Assembly: GCA_013350335.1 (NCBI GenBank)
Contig: CM023535.1
Coordinates: 22,041,746 to 22,105,745, forward strand
Direction of reading: 5' to 3'
From: Chimonanthus salicifolius
Lineage: Eukaryota; Streptophyta; Magnoliopsida; Laurales; Calycanthaceae
DNA: 64,000 bases
A program made the position numbers and the translations under genes. The notes beneath the pieces are model-generated. The model was not told the DNA's origin. It did no database searches and saw only the letters and a program-made list of their open reading frames with translations. How positions within the stretch are numbered: the stretch's first letter is position 1; each line of letters begins with the position of its first letter. Shown here piece after piece: positions 23,701 to 35,700 of this stretch.

Positions 23701-26700
23701 GCAAGAACCTCTCCCGCCTGAGTTGCAGGCGTTCTTCCAAGCCACCGCCGATCTCCACACCTGGATCTCCTTCCGGGTCCGCCAGTCTCCATAGACTCCG
23801 CTCGCAGTTCACTCATTCACCACTTGCCATTGTTACCGCCCAAACCATCTCCATTTTTCCCTCTTCCCTTCCTCATCTTCTACCACCCATTTACCTTCAA
23901 GCGTCCCTTTCATTGTGCCCTACCATATTTTTTTCCCACTCTCCAAAGCCTCCATCGACAACTACAACACCTCCATTAATGTCTTTGTCCTTGGCCTTTA
24001 GTGCAACTAATGCAACCATTGCCATTTCCTTAAATACCCTCACCAAATAACCACTTGAACCACCAATCCTATTCCATCTCTTCTACCAAGCCTTTGACCA
24101 AGTCCACACCCTTAAAACCATGGATCCCATTAGATTTGACCAACTTTTGACTGTTTGACCCGAGTTTATCAGGTTTGACCAAGCTCCTCTAAACCCGCAT
24201 CGCTTCCGCTACGTTAAACCCTATTAGCACCACTAACCTTGGGGATTAAGGTAATGAAGCTCGAACTCATTCGGTTGGATAGTTTGCCATATCTGTGAAA
24301 GTCCTGAAGAAAGAGGATGATGTCCCCCTTGACCAATTCCAAAAAGATCTAGAAAAAGGCCATGGGGAACCGTTCAGACCAGGGGATTTATCACGGGTCA
24401 ACGACAATTGATTTTATTTCGTCCTAAGAGAATTCTCTCTTTAATCTATCTACCATTTCTAGGCCAATCAAGTCAAATTCAAGATTAAACAGAGAAGCTA
24501 AAATTATCTCCTTTTTTTTGGAAAAACCTGTTGTAGAAACTGATAATCTCACTACAAATTTCCTTTATGTTTTCAAGAACTTTGTTGCCGACTACCATGA
24601 AGGAAATACGATTGTGTCTCCGCATGGCAGAGGCAACCTAATGGAAAAAAATTCATGTATTTATTGCCATCCTTGAGCCAGAAAGCTCTCAAAAGCAGCC
24701 TCCATTTGATCTCCTCCTCTCTGACTTTTCCCAAAAAACATATATTTTGAGTCGTCACTTCCAATGTTGTTAAAATCGCACGATTCACCATTCGAATCAT
24801 GCGATTTGAATCGAATCGTGAGCTAAAATGAGCCAAATTGCATACAAAATCGCAAAAGGGTGAAAATTGTACGATTTTAGGGTTGAATCGCAAATCGTGT
24901 GATTACATGTTTCCGTCTGCAAATTCTTCATCTTTCCTCTTCTTTCTCCCTCGTTTTCTTTCGTCTCTAGTTTCTCCTCCTTCTGCATCTTCCGTTATCG
25001 TTGCACCTTTCCTCTTCCTTTTCATTCTATTTCTTTCTTTTCTCACATCTTCTGTTTTCGTCGCATAACAAAGCCAAACTTTACTCTTTCAATTTCGAAC
25101 TTCACCCTTTAAATTTCGCCACAAGTCCTCGCAAGCCGCAACTTCCCTCTTTTAATTTCTCAAGACAGTCCTCACACAAGGACTGTTTGCAGCTTGGCAC
25201 AAGAGACCATGAGCAGGCCTTTTAGTTGTTTGCAATTTCGATTTTTTTCCTTTATGTTAGGACTCTACTTTATATTTTAATTTTTTACAATCATTTTTTT
25301 CTAATTAAAAAAACATCTCTTTTATTTTTTTCTTTTCAATTTTTTGTATCTATTTTAAAAATAAAATAAAAATCTCTACTTTTTTATTTTTTGTAAAAAA
25401 AAATAATGAATACTAATAAAATTTATTTAAATACCGTTGATTTACTTGTTGATTTTTTAAAATTTATCAATACTTAATATTTATATTTTAATCTCATTAA
25501 TATATTTCTTTTTTTATTAGAAATTTTTTTAGGTTTTGGAATTTAAAGAATAAAAATTTAAGAATTATGATGATTTGGAATGTAAAACTTGACTTGTGTT
25601 TGCATATTTACTAATATATTATAAGGAATTGAAAAAAACATCTTATTATTATATGTCATGTTATATGTAATTATAGTATAAATAATAATTTAAAAAAAAA
25701 ATGATGAATCTTATGATTCACGATACAATTCAAGTTTGACAACATTGGTCACTTCTTTCTTTGTCACTGTCCAAAAGAAATCCCTCCTCTTTCCTATTGA
25801 CTTCTTTGATATTAGCCAAGAGCTTATTTTTGCTCACAGAGATATCTTTGCAGTAAGATTTGGCTCAAAATTTCTGTTTGGCTTTAATACTCCTCAATTT
25901 AGAGGCAAGTCATGTGCCTAGCCACCCAGATACCTTAATTCCAGCCCAACACGAAACCATCTCGTAAAAACTGTGAACCTCAAGCCAAGACAGCTATATT
26001 ATGATCACCCCATTCCTCCAACAATAGGCCTTGGATGGTTGATCGTGGGGCCCATACACATTGACCACTACTGAGCATGATCCTTTTTTCCAAATCCTTG
26101 AAGAGAAGAGTCATTGAGAAATCACCAATTGAGGAGCTTTCCATAAACAATTTGAGGAATTCCTACAAGTACACATTCCCCCTGGTGAGGCAATTAAATC
26201 TTTGGCAATCCAATCAACAAGTTTAGCTCCCTAGAGCGATTTAATCGTCGATTTGTCCATTGCATCCAACTTTGTTTCTTGAAGAAAGGATGCCCACCTT
26301 TTGCCAGAGAACCATCTCCTTCACAAGCAATTTTCGCCCTCGACTCCCCAAACTCCTACATTCCAACTTAGCAGAACTATTGAGAAACCATAGATGTCTC
26401 CTTCCCCGCCCAAAACGACGCCTTTTGAGGAAAAGACCTTATCATAATTAATCGAACTCTGAAGACTTAAAAGTTTTTTTTTTTCCGCATGCCTTTGTCT
26501 TTCTGCTTTGCTTTGTTGTCAGCAACCAGAAGGGTTTCCACTGTTTTCTGCATAAGTCAGGAGAGTGATCAAATCTGCTTCTTTGTCCTCAAAACTCAAT
26601 ATGGTGTGGAAAAATAGATTTCAACAATTTTTCTTTCAACCCAAGATGTCTCTCTCAAAGTATATGACAACATCAGTAGAGTAAGAAGACTAATTGCTCG

Positions 26701-29700
26701 GAGGTTGTTAGGGACTCTTCTCGATTTTATCACACCAGCAAGATTGAGATTGAGCGCATGCAAGCGGCAGCAAGTTGGAAGTGTCCTCGATGGAACTACT
26801 TCGGGAGTTTTGAGTTCGGAGATCCTTCAGGAAGACTAAAGATCACAATAACAAGATCCAAGTTGAGGGGTTTTAGTGCCAAACCAAACAAAGGGGAGGT
26901 TGCTTTTTTATCTTTCCTGACTGAGATCCAGCCACCAAAGTCCTCGTTGGAGCTCTACCAAGCTTCCTAGAATATTCCATCTTAGCATTCTCCAAGAGAG
27001 TACCAACAAAGCAATGCAAGGCCTCCACAACGGGAAAAGAGGAGATCTCACAAACAACAAGCAAGAAGCGGCGAGGAGGAGGAGGCGGCGAGGAGAGTCC
27101 AACGCAAACGCAAGATGAGGTGAAGGAGGAGAGAAGGAAAGAAAAGAGGAGGTGTGTTGGATAACAAAGAGCTAGGTCTTCTAGTTCATTCCACTACTTG
27201 TTCCCAAGCACACGTGCCACTCAAGAGCCTCCAGATCACCTAAAGCCTAGGTGTCTTCAAGAACTAGGCTCACATTAAAGATGAAACCAACGCAGAATAA
27301 TAATAAGAAAAGAAGGAGAAAAGAGAATATGGAGAAGAATTCTTCTCTGAATTGTATTGAACGTATTTGAGACATAGAGTTTACCACTATAAATAGATTA
27401 CAGAGAGCCATCAGCGTGGCCAAAAAAGAAAAGAACAAATCAATTACATCAATCACAAATCTATTTACAACTATTACATTGACTTTCCAAACTAAGGTGA
27501 TTCGCGTCAACTCTGTCGAGAAATGGGTCCCACAACACCTAACGTGTCCTCAAGTGGGCCCCACAACCACCAAAGCCCATTACTTGTTCGCAATCCAAGT
27601 CCACCAGGCCCAAAGATTCAAGCACACTCACAAGGGGATTATGTATGTCTTGAAATTCAAATTCATTTCTAGAATCAGAAACACCATCTTGGTGGGGAGT
27701 TCTTTTCCCAAATTCATCTCCATTTTCGAGAGCTTAACTATCAGGATCAGGAGAGAGACTGTCGAATAGGGCAAACTTCCCATCAGTCTTCGACCAATCA
27801 GACTTGTGGGGAGCCACCATCCAAATAGGGGAGGACTCCTCAATCATGGCTTTTAGATCTTTCCATGAATCACCAACTTTGGTCAGAATCGATTTGAGGT
27901 TCTCCAAGGACTCCTTCCAAACAACTTGAAATCTAGCGAAGAGAGTGTCTTTTACTCTTAGTGAATTCATCGATTTGCACCACCTTGCCCAAGGAGCCAA
28001 TTGAAGCTAAGACCTCATTCGACGATGCCATCAGTAAGAGACCATAAACCCTAACCTAGGTCAGTTTGAGATCATCCAAAAGGTTCTAGAAAGTCCATGC
28101 TGGAAAAAGGGGAGGTGTGGCAGATTGAGGATTCGAATCTCAACCTGGCACACTCCTCCAAAACCTCAAACGAAATGAGGGCACGTTCAGCATCGATCCA
28201 AGCCACCATGAACTCTCCACAACACTTCCAATCATCCTGCAACCAGTATTCAACAAAGGGGATTGTCTAAACTCTGTCTTCAGGTGAACCAACAAATAAC
28301 AGCCAAGACTAGAGCTATTTTCTTCAATCAATTCGTTTACCCACAATGATGGTCTTGCCCTAAGATTACCATGGATCAAATCCTACCATTACCATCCACC
28401 GAGATTGAGCCGGTAGAAGAACCTACAACAGCATGGGGAGCTAAACCCTGCGTCAGACATCTATAAAAGACTTAGGATTCCCCCTTTAGGAACAAGTTGA
28501 ACAAAAGGGTCGCCAAGGTTGCTGGCTTCACTGCCATATTTGGCCCTTTCAACTATGTCTTTTCCCTCTGAACAACTTTCCATTGACTAAATCGATAGCT
28601 CTGTTAGCTTCAAATTTAGCAGCAAAATCGATAAAAGCAGAACATCTTTATTTGCAGATGATTTCTCAACCGGAATGTAGCTATCAACGGTTCTTCCATC
28701 TTTGTTAAACAAAGCAAAGATTTCCAGCTTATTGAAGTGCTTAGAGATATTGGAGATGATGAGAGAAATGGTGTTCTCAGTACCACCCCTCATCTCATTT
28801 AACTACATGGGCTGATGTAGACGTGCATATACTCTACATTGCAGTGACAAAGATCAAGTCATTCGTGAATATAGAGCCAACAACACCAGGAGACAGTTCT
28901 ATCTAGCAATGCACCTTGATCATAAAGTAGCTCCCATGAGTGCATATGTAATCATTAGTTGACAATAGACAATAATCAGCTACATGAACAACAGTAACAA
29001 CATCATCAACAATGACAATAACGATTAAAATAGAATTGTGCCACATTGTGTTACCAAACAATTAGAAACTCCACTGTTACATGCATGAGATGGATAGACT
29101 TGTGCTTGAAATAAATGGAATGGGAAATGTTAATCCTTTAACTGCTAAAGTTTTGAGAAAAAGAAGACAACAATCATTCATTCAGTCCTTCGCTATCCAT
29201 CCTGACAGACAGGATTTTCACCCATGATTTCCAACAATGAACATACAAAGTCAGACAAAAGCCCTGGATATTGACAAATCTGCCACTGCAATGTGATGAT
29301 GGCCATAATCTCCAATGGTAGGATAGTTAGACTGGGTAGGGGAATTGAAGGCAAATTCCAACGCCTGCACATCAGGGTTGGCCTTTTGACTATTCTATAA
29401 TGACAGATTAACTATGCATATTTTTCAATCATGACATCAGAGCAATACTGATGGACATTCACAGTAGTGCAAAAGGAATGGGCACTTTTAGAAACAAACC
29501 GCAATTCTTGTGCTTTGAGCTTAACTTCTTCTGGAGTCAAAGATAGCTTTGCATCCTCAACTTTGAGGTTTTTAGGTACCTGAACACATTCAAACAACTT
29601 AAGCCTGAGCAGGCATAAAGCCATTCTTACAATGTCCTGAAAATCATTATCATAATTGCAAATCATACTAGGCATCACATCATGTTGAATCATAAATAGC

Positions 29701-32700
29701 ACTGTAAACTATAAGATTGTTTATGATTTTCTAAAAAAGTAGAGAACTTTTTTTAACTTCAAAAAAGTTTTAAAAAATGATAGAATGTCTGCAATCCATC
29801 ATTTTATATTCGGCATCATGACAAATGATGAATAAAAGGATAACGGTAGCATCATATGTAAAAGTTGGCTGTCATATATGTAAATGTTCAAAATTAACCC
29901 ATATATATGGATTGGTCATTACATGTAATCATACATAAGTCTAGAAGACCCATATTTTGAAATTTGGATTGAACCATGAAGAAGCAATCAGATATTAGCA
30001 AACCAAAAAAAGTTAACAAACTTGAGACGTTCATCAAAACAAAGTTCAAGCATAAGATTCAAACAATTTTCTTTAAAAACCAAACCAAATCATAGATTCA
30101 AATCATGGATTGTGAGATTTTGACAATAATGCTCTTTATCAATGATAAGCTTTCTGCACAACATACAATGATGATGCTAATATAGACTGCGCCAATCCAG
30201 TGGTTCAAAAACAGGTTCATAACCATGTAGCTATTTCAGCAATATGTAAATAAGATATCCACATCCTTATCCAGTTGGTACAACCATGGGGCCCTACCAT
30301 TGTTTTCCTGACATCTATTTATGATGGTACTCGTTAGATCCCGCTAATCCAAACACCTTAGCTTTTCTACATTTGAGTTTTTTTACCACTCATAGAGCTT
30401 TTCAATTTTAGCTCAAGGTTACACATACACTACATGTATATCATAATAATAAGAAACATGTATTGGCATTTCTTTATTGGAATAATGGAACAAATAAATA
30501 CTTTTTTTGAAAAATGGAAAACAAAAAAAAAAAATTGAAGACACATTCAGTTGGAAATGAACTCTTGAAATTTATTAAAAAATTACTTCAATTTCCCATC
30601 TCATAAAGGGAAAATGAAATACAAAATTAATTTGAATATGATTATGAAAATGGGTATAATGGCTTTAAGCACTAAGCCATCAGCACCTCTTTGGGACCAG
30701 CTTAGCACCCTTTTTACAAGTTAGAATTTTGAGGACAAATTAAAAACATGAAGTTACAAGAAATTTGAAACAATTGAAACTACAACTGATTCCAATATCC
30801 TTCACAACTGAAATTCCCTAAGTCCTTAGTGGTGACATGCATGGGTATAGAATACTCCTCTGGGGCCTCAAGACTTGTTCTGCTTTTAGAGCCTCAAGCA
30901 TTCAAAACTTCAAGGTCTTGATGCAACTTGTTTGTAGATGATAAAATATTCTCCAAGGAGTTCATAGACATCTTCCACTTATTAGCTAGTGGTGAAAGTG
31001 TTTTTTTTCTCGATTAGAAAAGGTAGTAGTGATAGTGAAACTTGTACATGAATATTGATTGGTGAAACTTGTACATGAATATTCATTGATCCTCTAGTGC
31101 AGTCCAAAGACCTTACAACATTGTCAAAGCATTGAGTTGTTCCATCTAAATGAGATCTGGAGCCCAAACCACACCACATCTGCTCCAATGGCTTAGCAGT
31201 ACCCAACGAATTCAAATGTGTTTAATCCTAAATGTCCAATGACGGTTTGAAACATCATCAGGTTCTTCCAAGATAATCATTCAAGAACTTAAGTTTGGAT
31301 CCCCCTAACTTCTCAAATTATTCTTCCTTAATGACATTTCTCCTTCAATTTCTTCCCAAAAAAAAAATTCTTGCTCAGAATAAATCTTGCTCAAGGAAGA
31401 AAAATCCTTTTTAAACTTGAAAACAGCATGCCCCATGTTTGGATGTAGAGAAATTGTACCCAAGTTCTCCAACGAACTGACAGTTCCCCTATTTGGAGAG
31501 GGAGAGAGAGAGAGAGAGAGAGAGACTGGAGAACATACAAGTTCTCCACATGTGGCTTCCCCAGTAAACCTATTATCCTGCTAACAATTTCCCAGTTTCC
31601 ATTGAGCAGAAGCTACCTGAAGCGAGAGGGTCTCTACCTACAGGATAACACATGTTTCATCTATCCACATCCAAATACAGCATTAGTGACATGCTGAGAT
31701 GTAGACACTAGTCTCAGTTATACCATCAAGGCTGGCTGCAGTCCCAAGTTGGGGGACATTCTACTTGTGGAAGAAACCAGGACTGAAATTTCAGAGGGAA
31801 GTTTTACGGGGAAAAAAATACAAAAAGAAACTTCAGACAGAAAAAAGACTAGCCAAAGGTCTTATGCCCAACCAAGAAACAAGCTTATACAATCTGGTAC
31901 ATCGTCACCCCAAAGGGAAAATAGTTATTAGAAGATAGACCCAACAAACCAGATAAGCACTAAAGATGGAAAGATATGTATACTCTCATATTTGTATGAT
32001 AGGTGGGATACATAGCTTCAATGATGATCATAAGAATGCGTTTGAAAGGAAGTTAGAGGATCAGAGTTGGGGGAATGGAAAACTGTACCATAGGCATCTG
32101 ATCAATGTCAGGATCACTCTCATGCTCAATAACCCAATTGATGGCAGCCTCAAGGCTCGTGTTACCTGAAGAAAGGGAGGAATAGTAGTATGAATGCTCA
32201 GCTTAACATTTATTGGTGGAAAAAACATATTGGTAAGGATATAGCTTAAGCCTTAGATTATGATATAAATGAATGAGCGTACAATTAATTCAAGTAGACA
32301 ACCCAGTAAAGCCACAAACAAGTAACATATGTCCATTTCCCTTAATCAATCTGCATGAATTTCTAGAAAAAAAAAAAATTAGCCGCAGAAAAGGACAAAT
32401 TGGTCCAGAAAAAATCACAAACAGGTAAATATGCAAAATCATTAGGCATCCTTGTGACCAGAGACAGATATGGGGATAAACGAAAGAATGTGTTAAAATG
32501 GATACTTCTTTTTTGAAAATTAGATACTTCAATAATAAATAAATAAGGCTGTAGAAAAAGAATCCAATGGGTATGATCAAGTAATAGATGTTCTTTTACA
32601 TGAATGATCATGTTAATATGATACTCTAGCAACATGATGTAATCATGTTAAAATGGTTCTCCAAACTCCAGCAACAGTCTATCATATAGGCATGTTTACT

Positions 32701-35700
32701 TTTTCTAAATAACTAGCAGGCCTACAACTCAAAACTCAGGTGAATCAAGAGTTTGAAAAAAAAAAAAAAAAAAAGGATCTATAACATTTGGAGGGATGCC
32801 ACAAGAATTTTGAATGACCAAATAAAGTGGGCTAGGGGCTGTAAGTGTCCTCCCAGGAAATTGGTCTCAGTAGCTAGGGAAACCAGTGCTCGGGTCAAGA
32901 TGTATCCTCCGTGCATGTCAGAAGGTTAACAAACCCTGTGGCAGACTCCTTACTTAAGCTCGGAGTGGATAGGGAGCATGAGAGTGTTTTCTTCTATTGA
33001 TTGTAAGAGTATTGGGAGTTTGGTTCTTTCATGGGACATCCCAGCTTTCTTTGGCCTCTCTTCTTTGCTTCTTTTGGGTACCTGAGAAATCTCTTTTGTA
33101 CTTTTCTTTGCTACTTGCGGGTGTTAGGATATGAGCCTTTTATACCTGTGCTTTGTACTTGTGTCTTTCTTTATTAATATAATTGTTTTTGTTATTGCTC
33201 AAAAAGAACTTTATGTCCAAAATCAAACGTGTAACTAAAAGCTGTTTTGGTGTACAGATTTTGAAGGTGGAACTTGACAAATTCTTATCAAAATCCATTG
33301 TTTGGTTCGATCAGAATTTTATAGTTGAAATTTTGCGAATTCTAGAAGCTGCCAAAATTCTGGAATTCCAAATTCTTGACTTAGTCAAAACTCATTTGAG
33401 TCTTCAAGTTTTTGAACTATGGTTTAGAGGAAAACTAGTGTATTATTTTCTATTAATGGTATTTCTACACCTTATTTTATTCAAAAACAAATATATAATT
33501 AAATTCATTTAACTATTATGCCTAGTCCACAAATCCTATGTTTTGTGATTAGTCATCCAACACCGAGAACCAGCGTTAGATTCCAACACACGTATCCCAT
33601 GCAACATTTGTAGTGCCACACTGGATCCATCCTCCTCATACGCCATATGCACTAATCGTAGTATAAAACATCTGAAACAAAGAACAAAGTTATCTGCCCG
33701 GAGTCATTGACCATTAACTGAATATGGATTTCAAAGTTTGATGTCACATGTTCAAAGACATCTAGCAAAACCCAAGAAAGTGAACCATAGAACAAATACT
33801 TCAGCACAAGAATGTCAACACAATCCCCATGAAATCTATCAAATCTCAAGGCAATACTTCAGCACAAGAACGTCCATGGAATTGAACCTTTGTATGCTTT
33901 TTTTTCCTCTTCTTCTTTTACCATGTTATCTGCGCATGTCGCTTTTTATTGTACCCTCTGGAACTGACATTCAGAATCTTATAATAAAATTTCTCACTAC
34001 CATCTCAAAAAAAAAAATTTGTCACTGAATTGTCCAAGAAATTTATCAATGCTCAAGGCAATGCTGAAACAACAGGAAGAATACATTTCTGGATATTTTT
34101 TTTTCTTTATAGGAAATAGTGTCAGGAAAAAAAAAGTCTGTAACTGAGCTACGTTGCAGCAGCTGTGTCATACAAAGATATCAAAAATAAATAAAAATTA
34201 TGAACTGTTATGATCAATAACCTCACCAGAAAAGTGAAGTGCTCGTGTAGCTCGAGCTGTAGGAAATCCCATCGAATCAAGTTCAGAAAGCAATTTGTTA
34301 TCAACTTCAGGAACAGCCATATCTAGATAAGAGAAAAAAAAAAAGGCTCAAACCTAAGCAAAAAAAAAAGACAAAATAAATAAATAAAACAAGGTCCCAG
34401 TCTTCAACAAATCAAAATAATCATTCCCATGAGATAGGAAGTAATAAACCAATAACTCTACCAAATCCAGAATTATCCGCCAAACAACATAAGTTGTGAT
34501 CACACAACCATCAATACTATCTCTCAGTCCCTCTAAATTCAAGTGAATTTTTTTTTTTGAATATTAACTCAAGTGCAATAAAATTTAGATGCTATATATC
34601 TCTTAGGACATGCAACTAAAAAACTCAATGAAGAACAAGGCAAACTCTCCTTGCCTGTTAGAATGAAAACAAGGAGAAAAGAAGAGAAAACAATGAAGGA
34701 AGATTGAGTGAAACCATTCTCTTGAGTTTATATTTCTTGTTTTTTCTAACAAAGGAGGATACATGTAGTACAGGGAGTCAATCAAGATGAGAAAAAAAGA
34801 AAGAAAAATCATTACAATCAATAATATTTAACAAAATCTAAAAGTCAACCAACATGTGTAAAATGTGAACCACCATATCCTACAAGGCTCCCCCTCAAGT
34901 TGATGCAAAGATATCAATTAAGCCTAGCTTGCTGAAAACATCATCTAGTTGAGAGCAAAAGATGGTTTTCGTCATCATGTCAGCTAATTGATCCTTGGAA
35001 TTCAAATATGAAGTGACAATATTCCCAGAGGATACATGATGTCAAATAAAATAACAATCAATCTCTATATGCTTTCTACGCTCATGGGAAATTGGATTGG
35101 AAGCAATATTGATTGCCGCTTCATTGTCATAGAACATGATAAGTGTCTCCAACGAAGGAAAGTCAAATTCATCAAAAAATTGTTTGAACCACAATATTCA
35201 CATGTTGTATTGGCCATGGCCATGTATTATGTTTTTTCACTGGAATGAACAATAAAATTTATTTCTTGCTTTACCAAGAAACCAAATAAGATCCTAAAAG
35301 AATACAATAGCCCAAAGTAGAATGCCGATCATCAAGAGAACCAGCCCAGTCAGCGTTAGAGTACCCGCGAATTTTAAACGTAGACTGATTCTTATAAAAG
35401 AGTCAATGACCAGGATGGGCCTTAAGACAACGTAAAATGCGAAAGACCGCATAAAGGTGAGCATCCATAGGAGCATGCATAATTGACTGACCATACTGAC
35501 AACATAAGCCAAGTTAGGCAGGTGATGGTAAGATAAATGAGCTTGCCTACCAACTGCTGATAAAAGCAAGGATCAGGAAGAAAAGTTCCATCGAATGTAG
35601 AAATTTTTGAATTAATATCAAGTGGTATATTTGCAGGCTTGCATCTAGAATTCCAACATCATAAAGAATATCTAGAGCATATTTCCATTGGGAAAGAACA

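Larger units (their letters stand above)
18839..28800 (-). mobile_element. L1-type LINE carrying five nested insertions
   Basis: The 3' end is a short poly(A) (T run 18839-18848). Read upward on the minus strand: ORF1 begins with an RRM-like domain ([24 protein letters not shown], 28793-28590) and continues to about 26950. The ORF2 endonuclease starts near 26385. A linker follows with [20 protein letters not shown] at about 24690. RT contains [34 protein letters not shown] and CADE, where FADD is usual. The zf-RVT-like region reads [16 protein letters not shown] at about 19960. RNase H starts FKLNFDG at about 19405. Frameshifts and stops are common. Removing the five insertions (about 4.1 kb) leaves about 5.8 kb, a normal plant L1 length. 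It fills most of intron 5 and lies in the sense direction of the host gene. Confidence 0.9.
29580..32088. other. Intron 4, no large element
   Basis: A/T-rich DNA without a recognisable transposon. Minor items are a 26 bp tandem duplication at about 31035-31090 (GTGAAACTTGTACATGAATA twice) and a (GA) tract at about 31497-31526. Confidence 0.5.

Noticed and set aside
23503..23816. Frames on both strands of the G/C-rich island as genes
   Set aside because: Short, overlapping on opposite strands and without a recognisable domain; reported only as a compositional anomaly.
29412..29702. Exon 5 as a stand-alone 96-codon gene
   Set aside because: Only 26 codons belong to the family and they are bounded by good splice sites; the rest is intron read-through.
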